Origin: Oscheius tipulae
Lineage: Eukaryota; Nematoda; Chromadorea; Rhabditida; Rhabditidae
Length of the DNA stretch: 64,000 bases
Direction of reading: 5' to 3'
Assembly (NCBI GenBank): GCA_037178975.1
Contig: JASJZH010000006.1
Coordinates: forward strand, 2,914,001-2,978,000
The notes beneath the pieces are model-generated. The model saw nothing but the letters and a program-made list of their open reading frames with translations, was not told the origin of the DNA and made no database searches. Below, piece by piece: positions 23,301 to 34,792 of the stretch. How positions within the stretch are numbered: the stretch's first letter is position 1; the number at the start of each line of letters is the position of its first letter. A program made the position numbers and the translations under genes.

Positions 23301-26300
23301 CTGTAGCTCTGCCTTGGCGCGAATCTCAGCCTCAAGTGCCGCCTGAGCTTCCTGGGCTTCCATTCTGGCCATTCTATTGCCTTTTCGATTGCCCCAGTTG
23401 GACATTGGGGTCGGAGCTTCCGAGCTGGCTGACGATTGCATAGCAACTTGGTTTTTCACTGGTGAAATGTCGATTTGAGGGTGGCGATCACCATTTTCCA
23501 TCTGCATCGACTCGATAGCACTGGTTATCTGTCGAGTGATTTTCTCCATCTCTCCACGTGTAGCTGCCTCCTCAACCATCCAGCCGTTGATGTTCTTTAG
23601 TTCTTGCTTATGTTCAACCACCATTCGCTCTCTGAAGCTATAAATAAGTTCAAGCCTCATCAAAACATACTGGTCCGACTTAAGACGCAACACTTCGCTC
23701 CTGAGATTTTGGTTCTCGATGTTCAGCTGGGCAATGCTCTCTTGAAGAGTCCTTTGAATTCTTTCAGTCTGAGCCTCGTGATTTTTAGTCTGCTGTTCAG
23801 CCTGCTGAGTGTGGAACGCTCTCTCGTTTTGAAGATTCTTTTGAACTCGTTGTAAATCATCCTCTCTAGCTTCTGTCTGCTTCTGGAGCTCGGCAAGTTG
23901 ATTCTGAACTTTCTATTACAACGGAAATCATTGAGACAGACTTGATAATGTTCTACAAGTTGTTTCCTCTTTTTGTCTTCCTGGGCAACAATCTCCATAT
24001 GACGGTCATTGAGAGTCTTGAGTTCTTCTCTGAGACGTTCCTTCTCACTGCTTTCGCTCGCATCCTCCGACCCCTCTGATTTATCTTTTTCTCTCGGCTC
24101 TGGTTGTGCCTTCAGAACTTCAATCTCCTCAGTGAGGGTAGAAACTTGACTTGTAGCTGTATTTTTGGCTGTAAATTCGTCATGCTTGAAAGCTGTATAT
24201 TGATTAAACAATGATGCAAAATATTGATTCAAAGATGAAAACTCACCTGTGATGGCTTCACGGAGATCCTTGCACATTTGAATGTGCTGAGCGTTGAGAG
24301 CAACAAGCTCATCACTTTTCTCTTGCCGTTCCGACTCAAGCTTTACAATTTTCTCTTTGACTTCAGACAGTTCTTTGGATAGCTGAATGAGAAGCATATT
24401 TTTGAATATATTGTTATTTACCTCCTCGACTTCCACCTTCGCATTTTCTCTGACCTGTTGCACAGTGGTTTTCCATTCGTTTTCCCGCGAAGAGACAAGA
24501 TCGTTGGCAATGTCGAGGTTCTGAAACACACAGCATACTTTTGGGATAAGCAAAGAAAACAGGTCAAATGCGTATTTCTAGAAGTCGTACTATCTCATTG
24601 GAAAGACAGGAAAGAGGGGTAAAGGGTTAGAATAGATAAGCGGAACCATGTTAAACAGGCAATCTTGCAGCTCTTTGTTTAACATGGGAGCCTTCACAAC
24701 GAACATTTATTAGACGATAAATGACGACAAACACAGGGACAAGTCACAGTTCTCACCGGGGAGAAGCACATGAACATAAGACACGGGGACATTGAGACCA
24801 CATATAGATACAAATAAATTGGGACCCGCCCAGAATTGTGCTAAATTTGGCTCAGTTCTTAAAATAAGAGTCCATGATTGCGTTAATCATTTTAGTAGAG
24901 TGCTGTAGTTTTATGTTTAATGTATCACGACACGTGAAAATGGTTCCACATATGAGTAGAACTCCTACTCCTATAATCAGTGGCAGATATATTCCATGGT
25001 TTGGAGCAGGCTGCACCTTTCGTGGCACTCTCTTACGCTTTGACCCCGACGACGGCGTGCTGGCGGCTTTTTTTGGACTATGCAGTCGACGACGCTTCCT
25101 GCGGACACAGTAAACACTATCCTCGCTGCTGCTTGTCCTTACAAGGACAGGAACTACTACAGGAAGAGGGTCAGGTGGTGGATAATCCGAAAACTGCGAG
25201 ATAGTACGACCTCTTCTACTAATATTACAAGGGATGTCGCTCACCCTCTGCAGCTCTGATTTTTCCGTAGCCAAGCGTTGAACTTTTTGCTTGAGCTCCT
25301 TGACACCGCTGTCCTGAACAGGTTGGGTGACTGCCTTTGCTTTCCGCTCTTCGGTCAGTTGGGAGGTTAGAATCTGCAAGAGCTTTGTATTAGATTGAAC
25401 GGTTATTGTTATACCTGGACTTGATCTTTCAGTTTTGCAATGGTGACTTCCATTTCTCGCTCCTCATTCGTTTTTGATTCAGCTGACAGGGATTGCACCA
25501 AAGCGTTAGCTTCTTGATATTTTCTCAGCAGCTCCGTCTTTTCTGCTTCGAGCTCCTTCGCATTTTCTCTCATCGGCTTCATCTCCGACATGCTGCTCAT
25601 CAAGGAGTAAGTAAAGCCGATAAAATTGAGATGGAAGGGAGTGAACTGAGTGTTCAGATTTTTGTGAAACGACTTGTTTGTCCTCTCGTCCTCAAAATCA
25701 ACGTCATCGAAGTTGGAAGTGTCGGTCGGGCCAGAAACTGATGGATTGTACGGTGGTTCGACTGGAAATGAGTTGACTATTGTTTTCTCAACAACCTTAC
25801 GAATATCCAGATGCGCCCAATCAATTTCAGTGAAAAAGGGATGAGCTTTGAGCTCTTCAACTCCATTTTTTCCAAGACGCTCGTCTCGATGAGTGATCAG
25901 TTTGCGGATGAGGTCTCTTGCTTCGTCAGTGATATCTTGTGGGAGCTCCTCGTTATTTGGAATGTCAAGAGTCTCAGCATGATTGAGGATCTTGCAGTAT
26001 GTCAGACTCAGTTCCTCCGAATAGAATGGTGGCTCCCCAAACAACATCTCATACCTAAAGCATGTTGATGAACAGAGCTTCCACAGACATACATCAAGAC
26101 ACCGATGCCCCAGTAGTCGATTTCTTTTCCGATTTGGACTGGTTCCGACTGTCCGTTGTTGATCACATCCAAGACATCAGGACTAATGTAGTCTGGAGTA
26201 CCACAAGCATGGGTTGACATGAATTTCCCTGAAATATTTGCCAGTTATTGTTGAAGTACAATCTTACCTTTCTCATTCATTTTGACGCAGGCACCAAAGT

Positions 26301-27253
26301 CTCCAAGCTTGACATGTCCTTTGGAATCAATCATAACGTTGTCGGGCTTGAAGTCACGATGAATGTAACCTAGTTGATGGAGAGAATCCAATGCTAGAGC
26401 TACTTCAGCTACGTAGAAGCGCACAACATTCTCAGGAACTCGACTCTCTTCAAATTTGGACATGAGAGCGACGAGGTCTCCCCCGGGGTAGTAGTCCATT
26501 GCAAAAAACTGAAAACATGAGCTTTTAAACTGAAAATAGTTAATTTTACCAAGCTTTCTTGGTCCTGGAAAGCGTACTGAAGGTTGGTTATCCACTTTCG
26601 GTCACCATACACAAGAACATCGCGTTCTTCATGGAATCGAGCGTTGTCAGATCGTCGAATACAGGAAGCCTTGTCTATTTGTTTCAGAGCATAGATCTAA
26701 AAAAGCATGTAAAGCTAAAGTTGCTCAAACTAATCAAACCTCGTTCGTTCCTTTTAATCGGACCACGCTGACCTCGCCAAAAGATCCTCGGCCGATCAAC
26801 TTGATCTTGTCAAAATCGGACTTTTTCAGTCTCAGTTCCTCTACTTTTTTCACTACTTCTCTCACTGAAATTATCCATAAGTAACAAGGTGATAATGCTC
26901 TAACGAGGATCAAGAAAGTTGGTTTTCAGCTGGACATCTGTTCTAAGAGTGCATCTTCCGAGTTCTTGATGGGTGTAGATGAAACAGTCTGCAAAAGTTC
27001 ACATAAAACAAAACAGAAAAACCATACCAAGTAAAGCTTCTAATGACAGCGACCCTTTGTATTTAGAGGCCCCGTCAAGATAGAGCCTTTCCAACTCGGC
27101 CATCCGATTGAGCGGAAGTTGGGAATCCTCGGTTGGTGCCTCATTTTGAATCACGTTGGCCATGTCTCCGTGAACTACAGAGGATGAAGAGGACACAGAC
27201 TCACAATCTGGATCCCCGGCAGGAGGATCCTCTGGCTCTTTGCCAGTTGTCAT
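20314..27253 (-). CDS. MRCK: myotonic dystrophy kinase-related Cdc42-binding kinase
   Basis: Predicted 1,775-residue Cdc42 effector that would phosphorylate myosin phosphatase/light chain at the cell cortex. Exons: 27028..27253, 26905..26988, 26740..26864, 26550..26696, 26268..26508, 26093..26228, 25415..26054, 25245..25373, 24422..24520, 24247..24382, 23942..24192, 23671..23912, 23232..23637, 22981..23192, 22718..22941, 22326..22680, 22095..22284, 21506..22055, 21167..21464, 20922..21128, 20747..20882, 20492..20707, 20314..20391. In order: AGC kinase ([34 protein letters not shown]) with hydrophobic motif region, coiled coil, C1 ([17 protein letters not shown]), PH, CNH, CRIB ([14 protein letters not shown]) and a Ser-rich tail. 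CRIB plus C1-PH-CNH separates it from ROCK and citron kinase. The ATG directly follows an acceptor, so the 5' UTR is spliced. C. elegans equivalent: mrck-1. Confidence 0.93.
24706..24711 (-). terminator. Intronic poly(A) signal AATAAA (short MRCK isoform)
   Basis: AATAAA on the minus strand inside the 724-nt MRCK intron, at a suitable distance beyond the stop of the alternative terminal exon. It would support premature cleavage and a short isoform. Confidence 0.4.
24852..25244 (-). CDS. Alternative terminal exon of MRCK encoding a basic, tail-anchored C terminus
   Basis: Intron 24,521-25,244 of the MRCK gene is 724 nt, against roughly 30-60 nt for most other introns. Reading through the donor after SELQR continues in frame for 130 codons to a TGA/TAA-class stop at 24852. 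The extension is Pro/Ser-rich ([17 protein letters not shown]) and then basic ([21 protein letters not shown]). One hydrophobic helix ([18 protein letters not shown]) and a short polar tail follow. An AATAAA on this strand lies at 24711..24706, 141 nt past the stop. The product would be kinase plus the first coiled coil plus a tail anchor. That is the layout of DMPK, the vertebrate MRCK relative whose splice forms carry membrane-anchoring tails. It may also start at an internal acceptor (near 25,200). No transcript evidence is available. Confidence 0.5.
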   Translation of the reverse strand: MSDIPCNISRRGRTISQFSDYPPPDPLPVVVPVLVRTSSSEDSVYCVRRKRRRLHSPKKAASTPSSGSKRKRVPRKVQPAPNHGIYLPLIIGVGVLLICGTIFTCRDTLNIKLQHSTKMINAIMDSYFKN

Positions 27254-29988
27254 CTGAAAAAAATGGTGGTGATCCACTGTTTTTGCGGTTTTGTCAGCGC
27301 CTCTGTCTGTGAGATATGGGCCACTCGCCGATGTCCTGAGTAATTACACCGAGCTGAACGGGACACGAACAAAATACGGCCGTCTTGGTTTTTCAAACCA
27401 GTCATCAAGCGCTAAAACGATGTCTAATACTTGCCCCGAAAGTGCAAATTAGGCTAACCAAAAAAGACCAATGGTCAAATCTGCCCAGACGACCTTTTAA
27501 TTATGTAATAATGAACTCACATATTGGCAAAAACGAACTGAATCTTGGATACACGTGTGTTGCACGCTCCTATTATCTACAGTTCTGAAAGAATACCAAT
27601 TGGTAAAAGTTAAGAGCAGGAAGAGAAAACACAGGTAATGAAGGATAACGCGTTGGGCAGAAAGGACGAGCTTCGAGGAGCCACTTGAGCTGCTCGCATG
27701 TAGTCGGTGAAGCTGGCCCAAGCTATTTACTCACTCTCAAAACACAAGAGTTGATATACAGAAGATAACTTTAGGCTTTGTCAAAAACTGAACTGTACGT
27801 TGGTCTGAGATCTTGAATAGGGTAGAAATAGTCAAGGGTTGTTACAATTATAGGGTCAAATCGATAAATTAGTTGCTTTTGTAGAACTCGCCTGCGCTAA
27901 ACGACAGCTGAATGGAAAAGCGAAACACATTCAGATAATGCGTTCCCAAAAAACTTTCAAAATTCCATATCCCTGATTATTTACGTGAAAAGATTTGTAA
28001 AGATTTGAAGCTGAATATAATTTCCACACCATAATGATCAAATCTAAACGACTTTTGTTTATATGAAGAGTAAGGAGGCTATCAAAGGATGTTACAAGTT
28101 TCGCAAACTGTTTACAATGAACTAGTTTGAACTGTTAGGCATTGTGAAAGTCAAAATTATAAGGTCTGGTTCTCTACTATTGGAAAACGAGTCAAGAAAA
28201 ACTATGTACCGTGTCTTCGCTACTAGTAAATTGAAAATATAAGAGTTTTTCGTGTGGTCATCGAAATTCAGACTAGTTTTATGATATAGGGTTAATACTT
28301 CGAAATTCTACAGACCTTGCCTTCTGTTAGACTATTAAAACTATAGTAAGTGAAGAAAAGATGCAGTTTTTGAAACTTAACCAAGAAAAGAGATCGAAAT
28401 GGACCGAACGGCCGCGAGCCTGTTAAAGGATGTAATGGCATCGGAGCGCGCTTGAGGTGCCGAAAAGGACACAAAGGATTGGCCCATTTACGAGAAATGT
28501 AAATTGTTGCAAATTGATTTACTTCCTAGATGGGGATCGTAACCATTTCTCTCTGTGGTATTGACAAGATTGAAATGCTTATACGTTAAGAAATGAAGGT
28601 GGTATTCTAATATGGAAACGGTAGGCAATACGCAATGAACCAACCCTATCATAGTTTATCCAGCCATACGATCTGAAGAGCAAGAAATATTATGAAAATG
28701 AGCTTTTTTTTTGTTTTTTTTTAAAACGAAGCGTTTGAAAATGTATCCAATACGAAAAAATGTATACTCATGTTTAGCCAAGAGGGCTAGGTACCTATGT
28801 TCGCCTGATCAATAATCCTAGCCTGATCAGGTGACACTATTCCTTATGAAAACAAGCCTCTGCCATCCCGCGCACTGGCATAATCGCATGAGACAGCTGA
28901 ACAATTGTGTTAGAAGAGTTCTGACTCACTGGGCCATTTTTTGTCTTTGCTAATGGCGGTGTGTATCTGGCCGAGATAGAAAGCAACATGTGGTATCTAT
29001 GGGTCACTCTTATCTGTTCTCTATCTGAGGGAAATAAGAGAGCAAACTGGGCAAAATGTTCCGAAGAACAACGACCTTGGAGTCTCAATGGCGGCTTCGT
29101 TCATCCTTTTTCAGGTTTTCAAGGCCCATCATCGTCTCCTTTCTTGATCATATTTGGTCAAGTGTGAAGGAACACGAGAATTTAACGACAGATAATCTTG
29201 GGTAATTCTGCGTCGAAAACAATAGTAAACCAGGGAGTGCGAAAGGAACAATTGGGAGCCCGTGCGCGACGGTGACGTGAAATTCGGGCCTGAGTCAGCA
29301 CAGGGTGAGCGAGTGTAATGGCCAAGTCCAGATTTCGGGGTTGTGTACTGCCGAATGTCCATCTGTCAGTGGGTAGTAGAATGCAAACCACGTCTATAAT
29401 CTTTTCAGGAGGGAAAGACTGTTAATAGGCTTAGAGTAACACCAGATACAGGCCATTAGGAGCTTAAAACAGGGCTACACAAGGGGTCAGAGGCCAAGAC
29501 GTGTGGCGATTATGAGGAGGCCTGGTGGTTGGGGGCTATATGCCAGTCGACCTCAGCTCGACCCGAACTATACAGAGGGGAGGATGGCCAGTGCGGAGAG
29601 ACTGCATGAGGTTGAGAGAGGACAGAGAGATGCGAAGCTGTATGTCATAAACCGTTTCCCGCGGACTACCACAAATACACGAAGGTCGTGTTATGTCTGT
29701 TCCAGCTGGCGGCCTTACGAGATCTTCTTTCTTTGCTTTTTGGTAGAGAGTTCTGATGGACATCTAACGACCCTCGCCTGGCGCCTCAAAGTTCTTGGGA
29801 TCGCGCCGTTTTCTTCATTTTAGCTTCGGATTCTTCTAGTTAATATTTCAAAATAGAACAATAAACTACACATATCTAGTACTGAGCCATCTAGTGGAGT
29901 TGACGCGCACTCCGCTAAGGAATTTGGAAAAAAAAGTCAGGCAACTCTGCAATAATTATTCGGTCATGTTTTTGTCGTCTTTCTATTC

Positions 29989-30242
29989 CAGGGATGTTAA
30001 ACATTATACTTGAGATTCTAGTCGAAAATCTCTCGAGTCGGGTCCGACCGCAATTGAAATATTAGGTTTTTTTTCCTTTCCAAAGTAGTGAATGAATATG
30101 AATAAGGTATACATCGCTCAAACTAAGAGAAACTCGGTCGTTTACCGTTGTGGAAATACCATTTCAGGGCATTTGCTCGGCTCGAGTCCATTTCGAGTCC
30201 GACTCGGAAAGTCGAGTTGAACAAGTATATTAAACATCTTTG
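29989..30242. mobile_element. Palindromic MITE-like element with imperfect terminal inverted repeats
   Basis: The left end reads CAGGGATGTTAAAC and the inverted right end CAAAGATGTTTAAT. Inward similarity continues for about 50 nt (ACTTGAGATTCTAGTCGA versus ACTTGTTCAACTCGACTT, then GAGTCGG blocks on both sides). There is no coding capacity in the 254 bp. A CAGGG-like terminus resembles hAT-type elements, but I found no convincing 8-bp target duplication, so the superfamily is uncertain. Confidence 0.45.
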
Positions 30243-32176
30243 GATAGACAAGTGATAGAGAGAAATTGCGCGCCAACTATCAAAGCAAAGTGTCATAATG
30301 TGGTGGTCAGTGTTAAAAACGAAATTTTAGACCATGAGCCTTTCATAAACTATTCCCAGGCTTGACCCATAGTTACTGTACTTGAATCTCTGTAAAAGAA
30401 TATGTTTTGCTTTTTTTTGTAACAGAAAATGCTTTTCCTTTTCCTTACATGATATAAGAGAAACGGAGGCAATTGAGATCCTAATGAAGGAGTACCTAAG
30501 AAGTATTGGGTAGGTGCGAAAACAATGAGTTACGGGCACGCGTCTAAGGATCACAGGCCGCCTAATCAGCTTTACTTCTCGAACAGCTCGAAAAACAGGG
30601 TCAAAACATTTCTTTGACCAAATTTGCCCAAAGTGTTTTCTGAAGTTTATCTGGAAGTGCAAAGTTTCAGAATGGCACGTGAAGAAAATGCAAATATGAT
30701 TCGACGTGACCAAGGAAAGTCTACACACAGCTGACATTGTAGATTTGGGATGAAATAGTGAAATGCACTTCGATAACAAGATAGCTTCGAAAGCAGAGAG
30801 GGAAGAGTAGACCCCAATGCAAACGGGAGCAGATGTTCGGTCTCGGAGGTCGTCCATGTGCGTAAATAATAGTCAAAATCGATTTCAGAGATTCATTTTG
30901 AACCTGTTTTTGTTTTGTCAATAATGCGCGGAGACTATTATAGCCGGCTGAATAATGTTCCGCTTTTTGTCAAGGCAAATCCAGTGGATTCACACCGGGA
31001 ATACTAAAACTGCTAGGTATTCTAGAAAGCAAGAGAGAGTGTGTGGGTCGATCATAAAAGGGAGAAGAGTGCATTCTGAACAGACAGCTCACAAGTGCCA
31101 AAATGTGGCGGAATTTCTGATTCAGCAATTGCAGCAGGTAAACTAGGGCAGTGCCGGTTGCTCGGGGGTAGTCGGCAGAATGGAATACTCCTTCCATTTT
31201 TGAACATTCTTCGAAAACGACAAATAATTATTGGCGGCGTCTGTTCCGAGAATCTGTCAGAAGAGGAATGCGCCCGATAAGGAACACCCGTGTGGAAAAG
31301 GTTGTAAAACGGGCAGTGAAGATCTTTGACACCCCCGTTCTGTGTTGCAATTTATGGCACAAGGTTTTTAAAGAAAGTTGTGAAGAAAATGCAAATTTTC
31401 AAGGGAAGCTTAGGAATATTTTAAGGGCTAAATATTTGTTAAACATTAGCGCAAGCTGTGACGTATTTCCAGCGCAGCTTGGTCAAAATTGTATGAAGCC
31501 CGTTTAGTGGAAAAACATGGCAGGCTGTAAATTAATAAACTGTCAAAGTGCAATCCGGAATCATTTCAAAACTTTGCTGGAAGAAACCAGCAAGATTTTC
31601 CACGTGAACCTGATTCGTGGGAGCGGAGCTGAAAGATAAACAGATTTCTATGTTAAAACAATGCGCGAACTGAAAGCACAGAACCGGATGTCTTGCAAAA
31701 GAGAATGAGCTGGCTATATTATCACAGACTAAAAACTGAAGAAGGAAGCAAATTATTCAAAGCCGAGTTGCGAAGAACACGTTTATGATAGCGGGACGGC
31801 CTCGACTGCAAAGGCAAACATGAAATGCTGTCAGTGGAATCGACCATAGCTATCGAAACGACCCTCCGGATGAATGGTCAGTTGTTTCAATAATATTTGG
31901 TCCCAAATCGTTGTGGGCAACAGATGGTGTTTCAATTAATTAATGGTCACATAGCTCAGTGGCTCGCAAAACTCGAACATCACGTCTGCTTTCGTTCCCC
32001 GAGGTTCTTCCCTACACTGAATTACTGACTACGTGCACAAAATTTTAGAACTCTGGGAAATAAATCGGAGAACTCATGCCTCAATGCATATAAAACATTA
32101 AATTGTCCCACATCAACATGAACTCTGAACGATCAGAACAATGTGACGAAGTGCCTCAGCTCGCTGCCGACAAGAG

Positions 32177-32362
32177 TTATTGATGTCTGAGAAAATGTCT
32201 TACTGATTCAGCATTTTCTTCGACGATGAATTCGAAGAAGAAAGAAATGAAATGGAGACCGCCAATGATCATCGAAACAAGCAAGAATTGTAACAGAAGA
32301 ATTATGTAAAATGCATCGTTCGCTGCTTTGGCAGTAATACGATTACAGTAGGCTTGTTTCAT
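32177..32362 (-). CDS. Possible 61-residue single-pass membrane micro-protein
   Basis: Single open frame starting at 32362 with a short polar N terminus, a long hydrophobic helix (FYIILLLQFLLVSMIIGG), an aromatic stretch and an acidic, then basic end. No intron is needed. It has no recognised family, and chance AT-rich ORFs of this length and composition do occur, so support is weak. It is isolated in a gene-poor region. Confidence 0.2.
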   Translation of the reverse strand: MKQAYCNRITAKAANDAFYIILLLQFLLVSMIIGGLHFISFFFEFIVEENAESVRHFLRHQ

Positions 32363-34792
32363 GTGAAGTTTCTCACCCGCTTCTTCTGACAGCTCTTACA
32401 GCTTGAGTATAATGTTGAGTATAATTGTATCAATTATATTTTCAGCTTCATTTTTACCAGTTATCACGCTATAGTTTCATCCCTTCCGACAGGTCCTGTC
32501 GCCAGCTACCACCACCTAAAAACCTACTTTCAGTCTCACAGGACCTTCGTTTTACTATTTGCGTTTTTCTTATTGAGAATCACAAATTGGCACTGCTAAT
32601 TTGTCTATGAACGCATAATCCCTAGATCGTCAATTAGCGGGGATTACTCCTTATTTACTAACTGCTCCGTACGTAACACCAGTTTCAAACCTTTCCAGAA
32701 GAATTTCAGAGAGATAACGCTCGTTTAAATTTGGACACATCTACTAATAGGAGGGATTTGCGTGTGGCGAGCGCTATAGTTGCACAGCTACCATATTTGC
32801 CCTCCGGCTTCGGTCGTTGGGTAATCTCCGTAGATGGCCCACCGCTTCGAACTCTCTTAGCTGCTGTCGGTTGTTCCAAACCAGCTATAGGACTCAGCGG
32901 ACAGCAGTTCTACGCGGCTATGCTTGACTATGCTGATCTTTTTTCTTATATTCACTTTGGCAGCTGTTAAAACTGAGAGTACGGTAAGTTGGGAAACAAA
33001 CGTCTTTTAAATTATTTTATGCTGTGAATCTTTTTTTAGTAATAGCTAAACAGCTGTCATTGCAAATTCATAATACTTTCTGGTACTTTGTGGGAAAAAA
33101 GGTAGCTTTGTTGCCAGCTGACTTTGAAACAATAAGTGTCAGAAATGATGTAAAGAGTATATAGCACACAAAAAGCGAGTTTGACACTCGTATATTCTTG
33201 ACATTTTTGGTTTTTATGCTATATTCCAATATATAGTTTGTTTGTTGTTACGAGTTTTAAAAACCTTCTTCAACCTACAACATAAACGTGCTTTTTCTTA
33301 ATAGTGATGCTTTATTTTCTAAAACACTAATATTGTTCAGGACAGCTCGAATGAGTACGTTGGAAAACTTTTCCACGTATCAATACGTCTTGCGCCTGAT
33401 CGGTTGCGACGCACGCACAGGATCGATGGAGAAGCTCACGGTAAGCAAGTTAAGTTCATGCCAACATAGTAGTGGCAAATCAGTCGCCCTTCATTGTTTT
33501 ATTTGCTTTTTGCGGCAATCATTGCTTGAGGCGCGGTCAGCTAAGTTTTCTGCGCTAAGGACTTGAGTGATATGTGCTCCGCAGCTCTCTCCGAGAGGTC
33601 ACGCAACTCTCCCGCCCCACTTTCAGAATTTTTTGAGCCACAGGGCAAACGCTTAATGGACTCCAATTTCGTTTTGCATCGCAATCTCCTGTCAGTATTC
33701 CCCGTCATATTTCTTTACACAAATGTAAAGAACAGTATATTCTTCTAATGGCACAATGTGTGATCTTCGCTGCCACGTTCCTCTACTTTCAGATTGCAAG
33801 ATGCTAAACTGCAGCCTTCTGGGCAGGATTACACCTTAGTTAACTGCTATGCGCTTCACCTAGATTACGCTTGCAATGCGATCGTTTTAAAAATATGTTT
33901 AAGATCAGCTATAAAGCTAACCGCAAAGTATTTTTCGCAATTTCTGCAAATTTATTCCACCTTCAGTATTGTTATAAACGTTTAGCAGAAACAAGATGCT
34001 AATGTGCTTGCTCAGCAGCATGCAAAAGAAGAACAGTTTATCGGTGCATTATTTCAGTAGAGCAACCTTAAAACACAAAACTGTTCCAAGTTGTCCATGT
34101 AACAGTTCCCTCAGCTAAATCTGGCTTTTCACTCTAGAAGAGGTTGTTTTCCGCGAGATTTCGCTCATCGCTATACACACGCTAAGTGACATCTGTTGAC
34201 CGAGCCCTTGTCCTTCGAGCGGAACCCCTTTTGTGGTCTTAAGAAAAAATAGAATGTCCATCTGTAGCTTTCAGCAGATTTCCTTAGATACTGCTACGTT
34301 TCATATTGTTTGTGAATATTGGAAGGTGTGAACAAGTGCTACCCCAAGACTCCCCACTTTTGCAGTTGGTTTGTATTGAACTTTCTATTTCGGTGACCCT
34401 TCTGTTTTGATTTCTCAGGATAATTCCTGAATCGGAGCACTTGACGCCTGGAGCGAGGATCTTTGTTTGTTTCTGCTACGTTTCATATCAGAGCAGCGAC
34501 CGATAGCCCACGAAATCCAAACTCAGCCGCGTCTCGCCTTGTTTGCGGATCTTCGCCCCGCTGGGCATAAATCTCACTGTATCCCATCTTGCACCTTTTC
34601 CCTCCTATTCATCTCATGTTTCTTCACAAACATCGTTCACTCCTCGCCCCGTTTTTGCAGAAACTTCCAAGTACTAGGAGCTATTTTAAACAAAACGGTC
34701 TTGTCCAACAACTTGATTGTCTTTCTTTTCTTAACTGTCAAAAAAACATCTTAAATAAATTAGACTCGACTTATGCCGATCTGTGATGGGTG

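Larger units (their letters stand above)
27254..34792. other. Gene-poor 7.5-kb region
   Basis: Upstream of MRCK (minus) and of the Kunitz gene (plus), so it should hold both promoters. I found no exon chain with good splice sites and no recognisable protein. Open frames such as 29,503-29,823 and 30,327-30,857 overlap on both strands and have no domain character. Apart from a palindromic element (29,989-30,242) and a tiny transmembrane ORF (32,177-32,362), I see only unstructured AT-rich sequence. Confidence 0.5.

Noticed and set aside
20314-27253. ROCK (let-502) or citron kinase identity for the large kinase gene
   Set aside because: ROCK has a Rho-binding region and a PH domain split by C1 but no CNH or CRIB. 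Citron has no CRIB. Here C1, PH, CNH and CRIB are all present in MRCK order.
29503-29823. Plus-strand ORF of 106 codons with Arg/Pro-rich start
   Set aside because: The antisense frame is open too and neither shows a family motif or splice context.
30327-30857. Longest ORF (176 codons) in the gene-poor region
   Set aside because: No domain, no compositional sign of coding and no splice partners; overlapping frames are also open.
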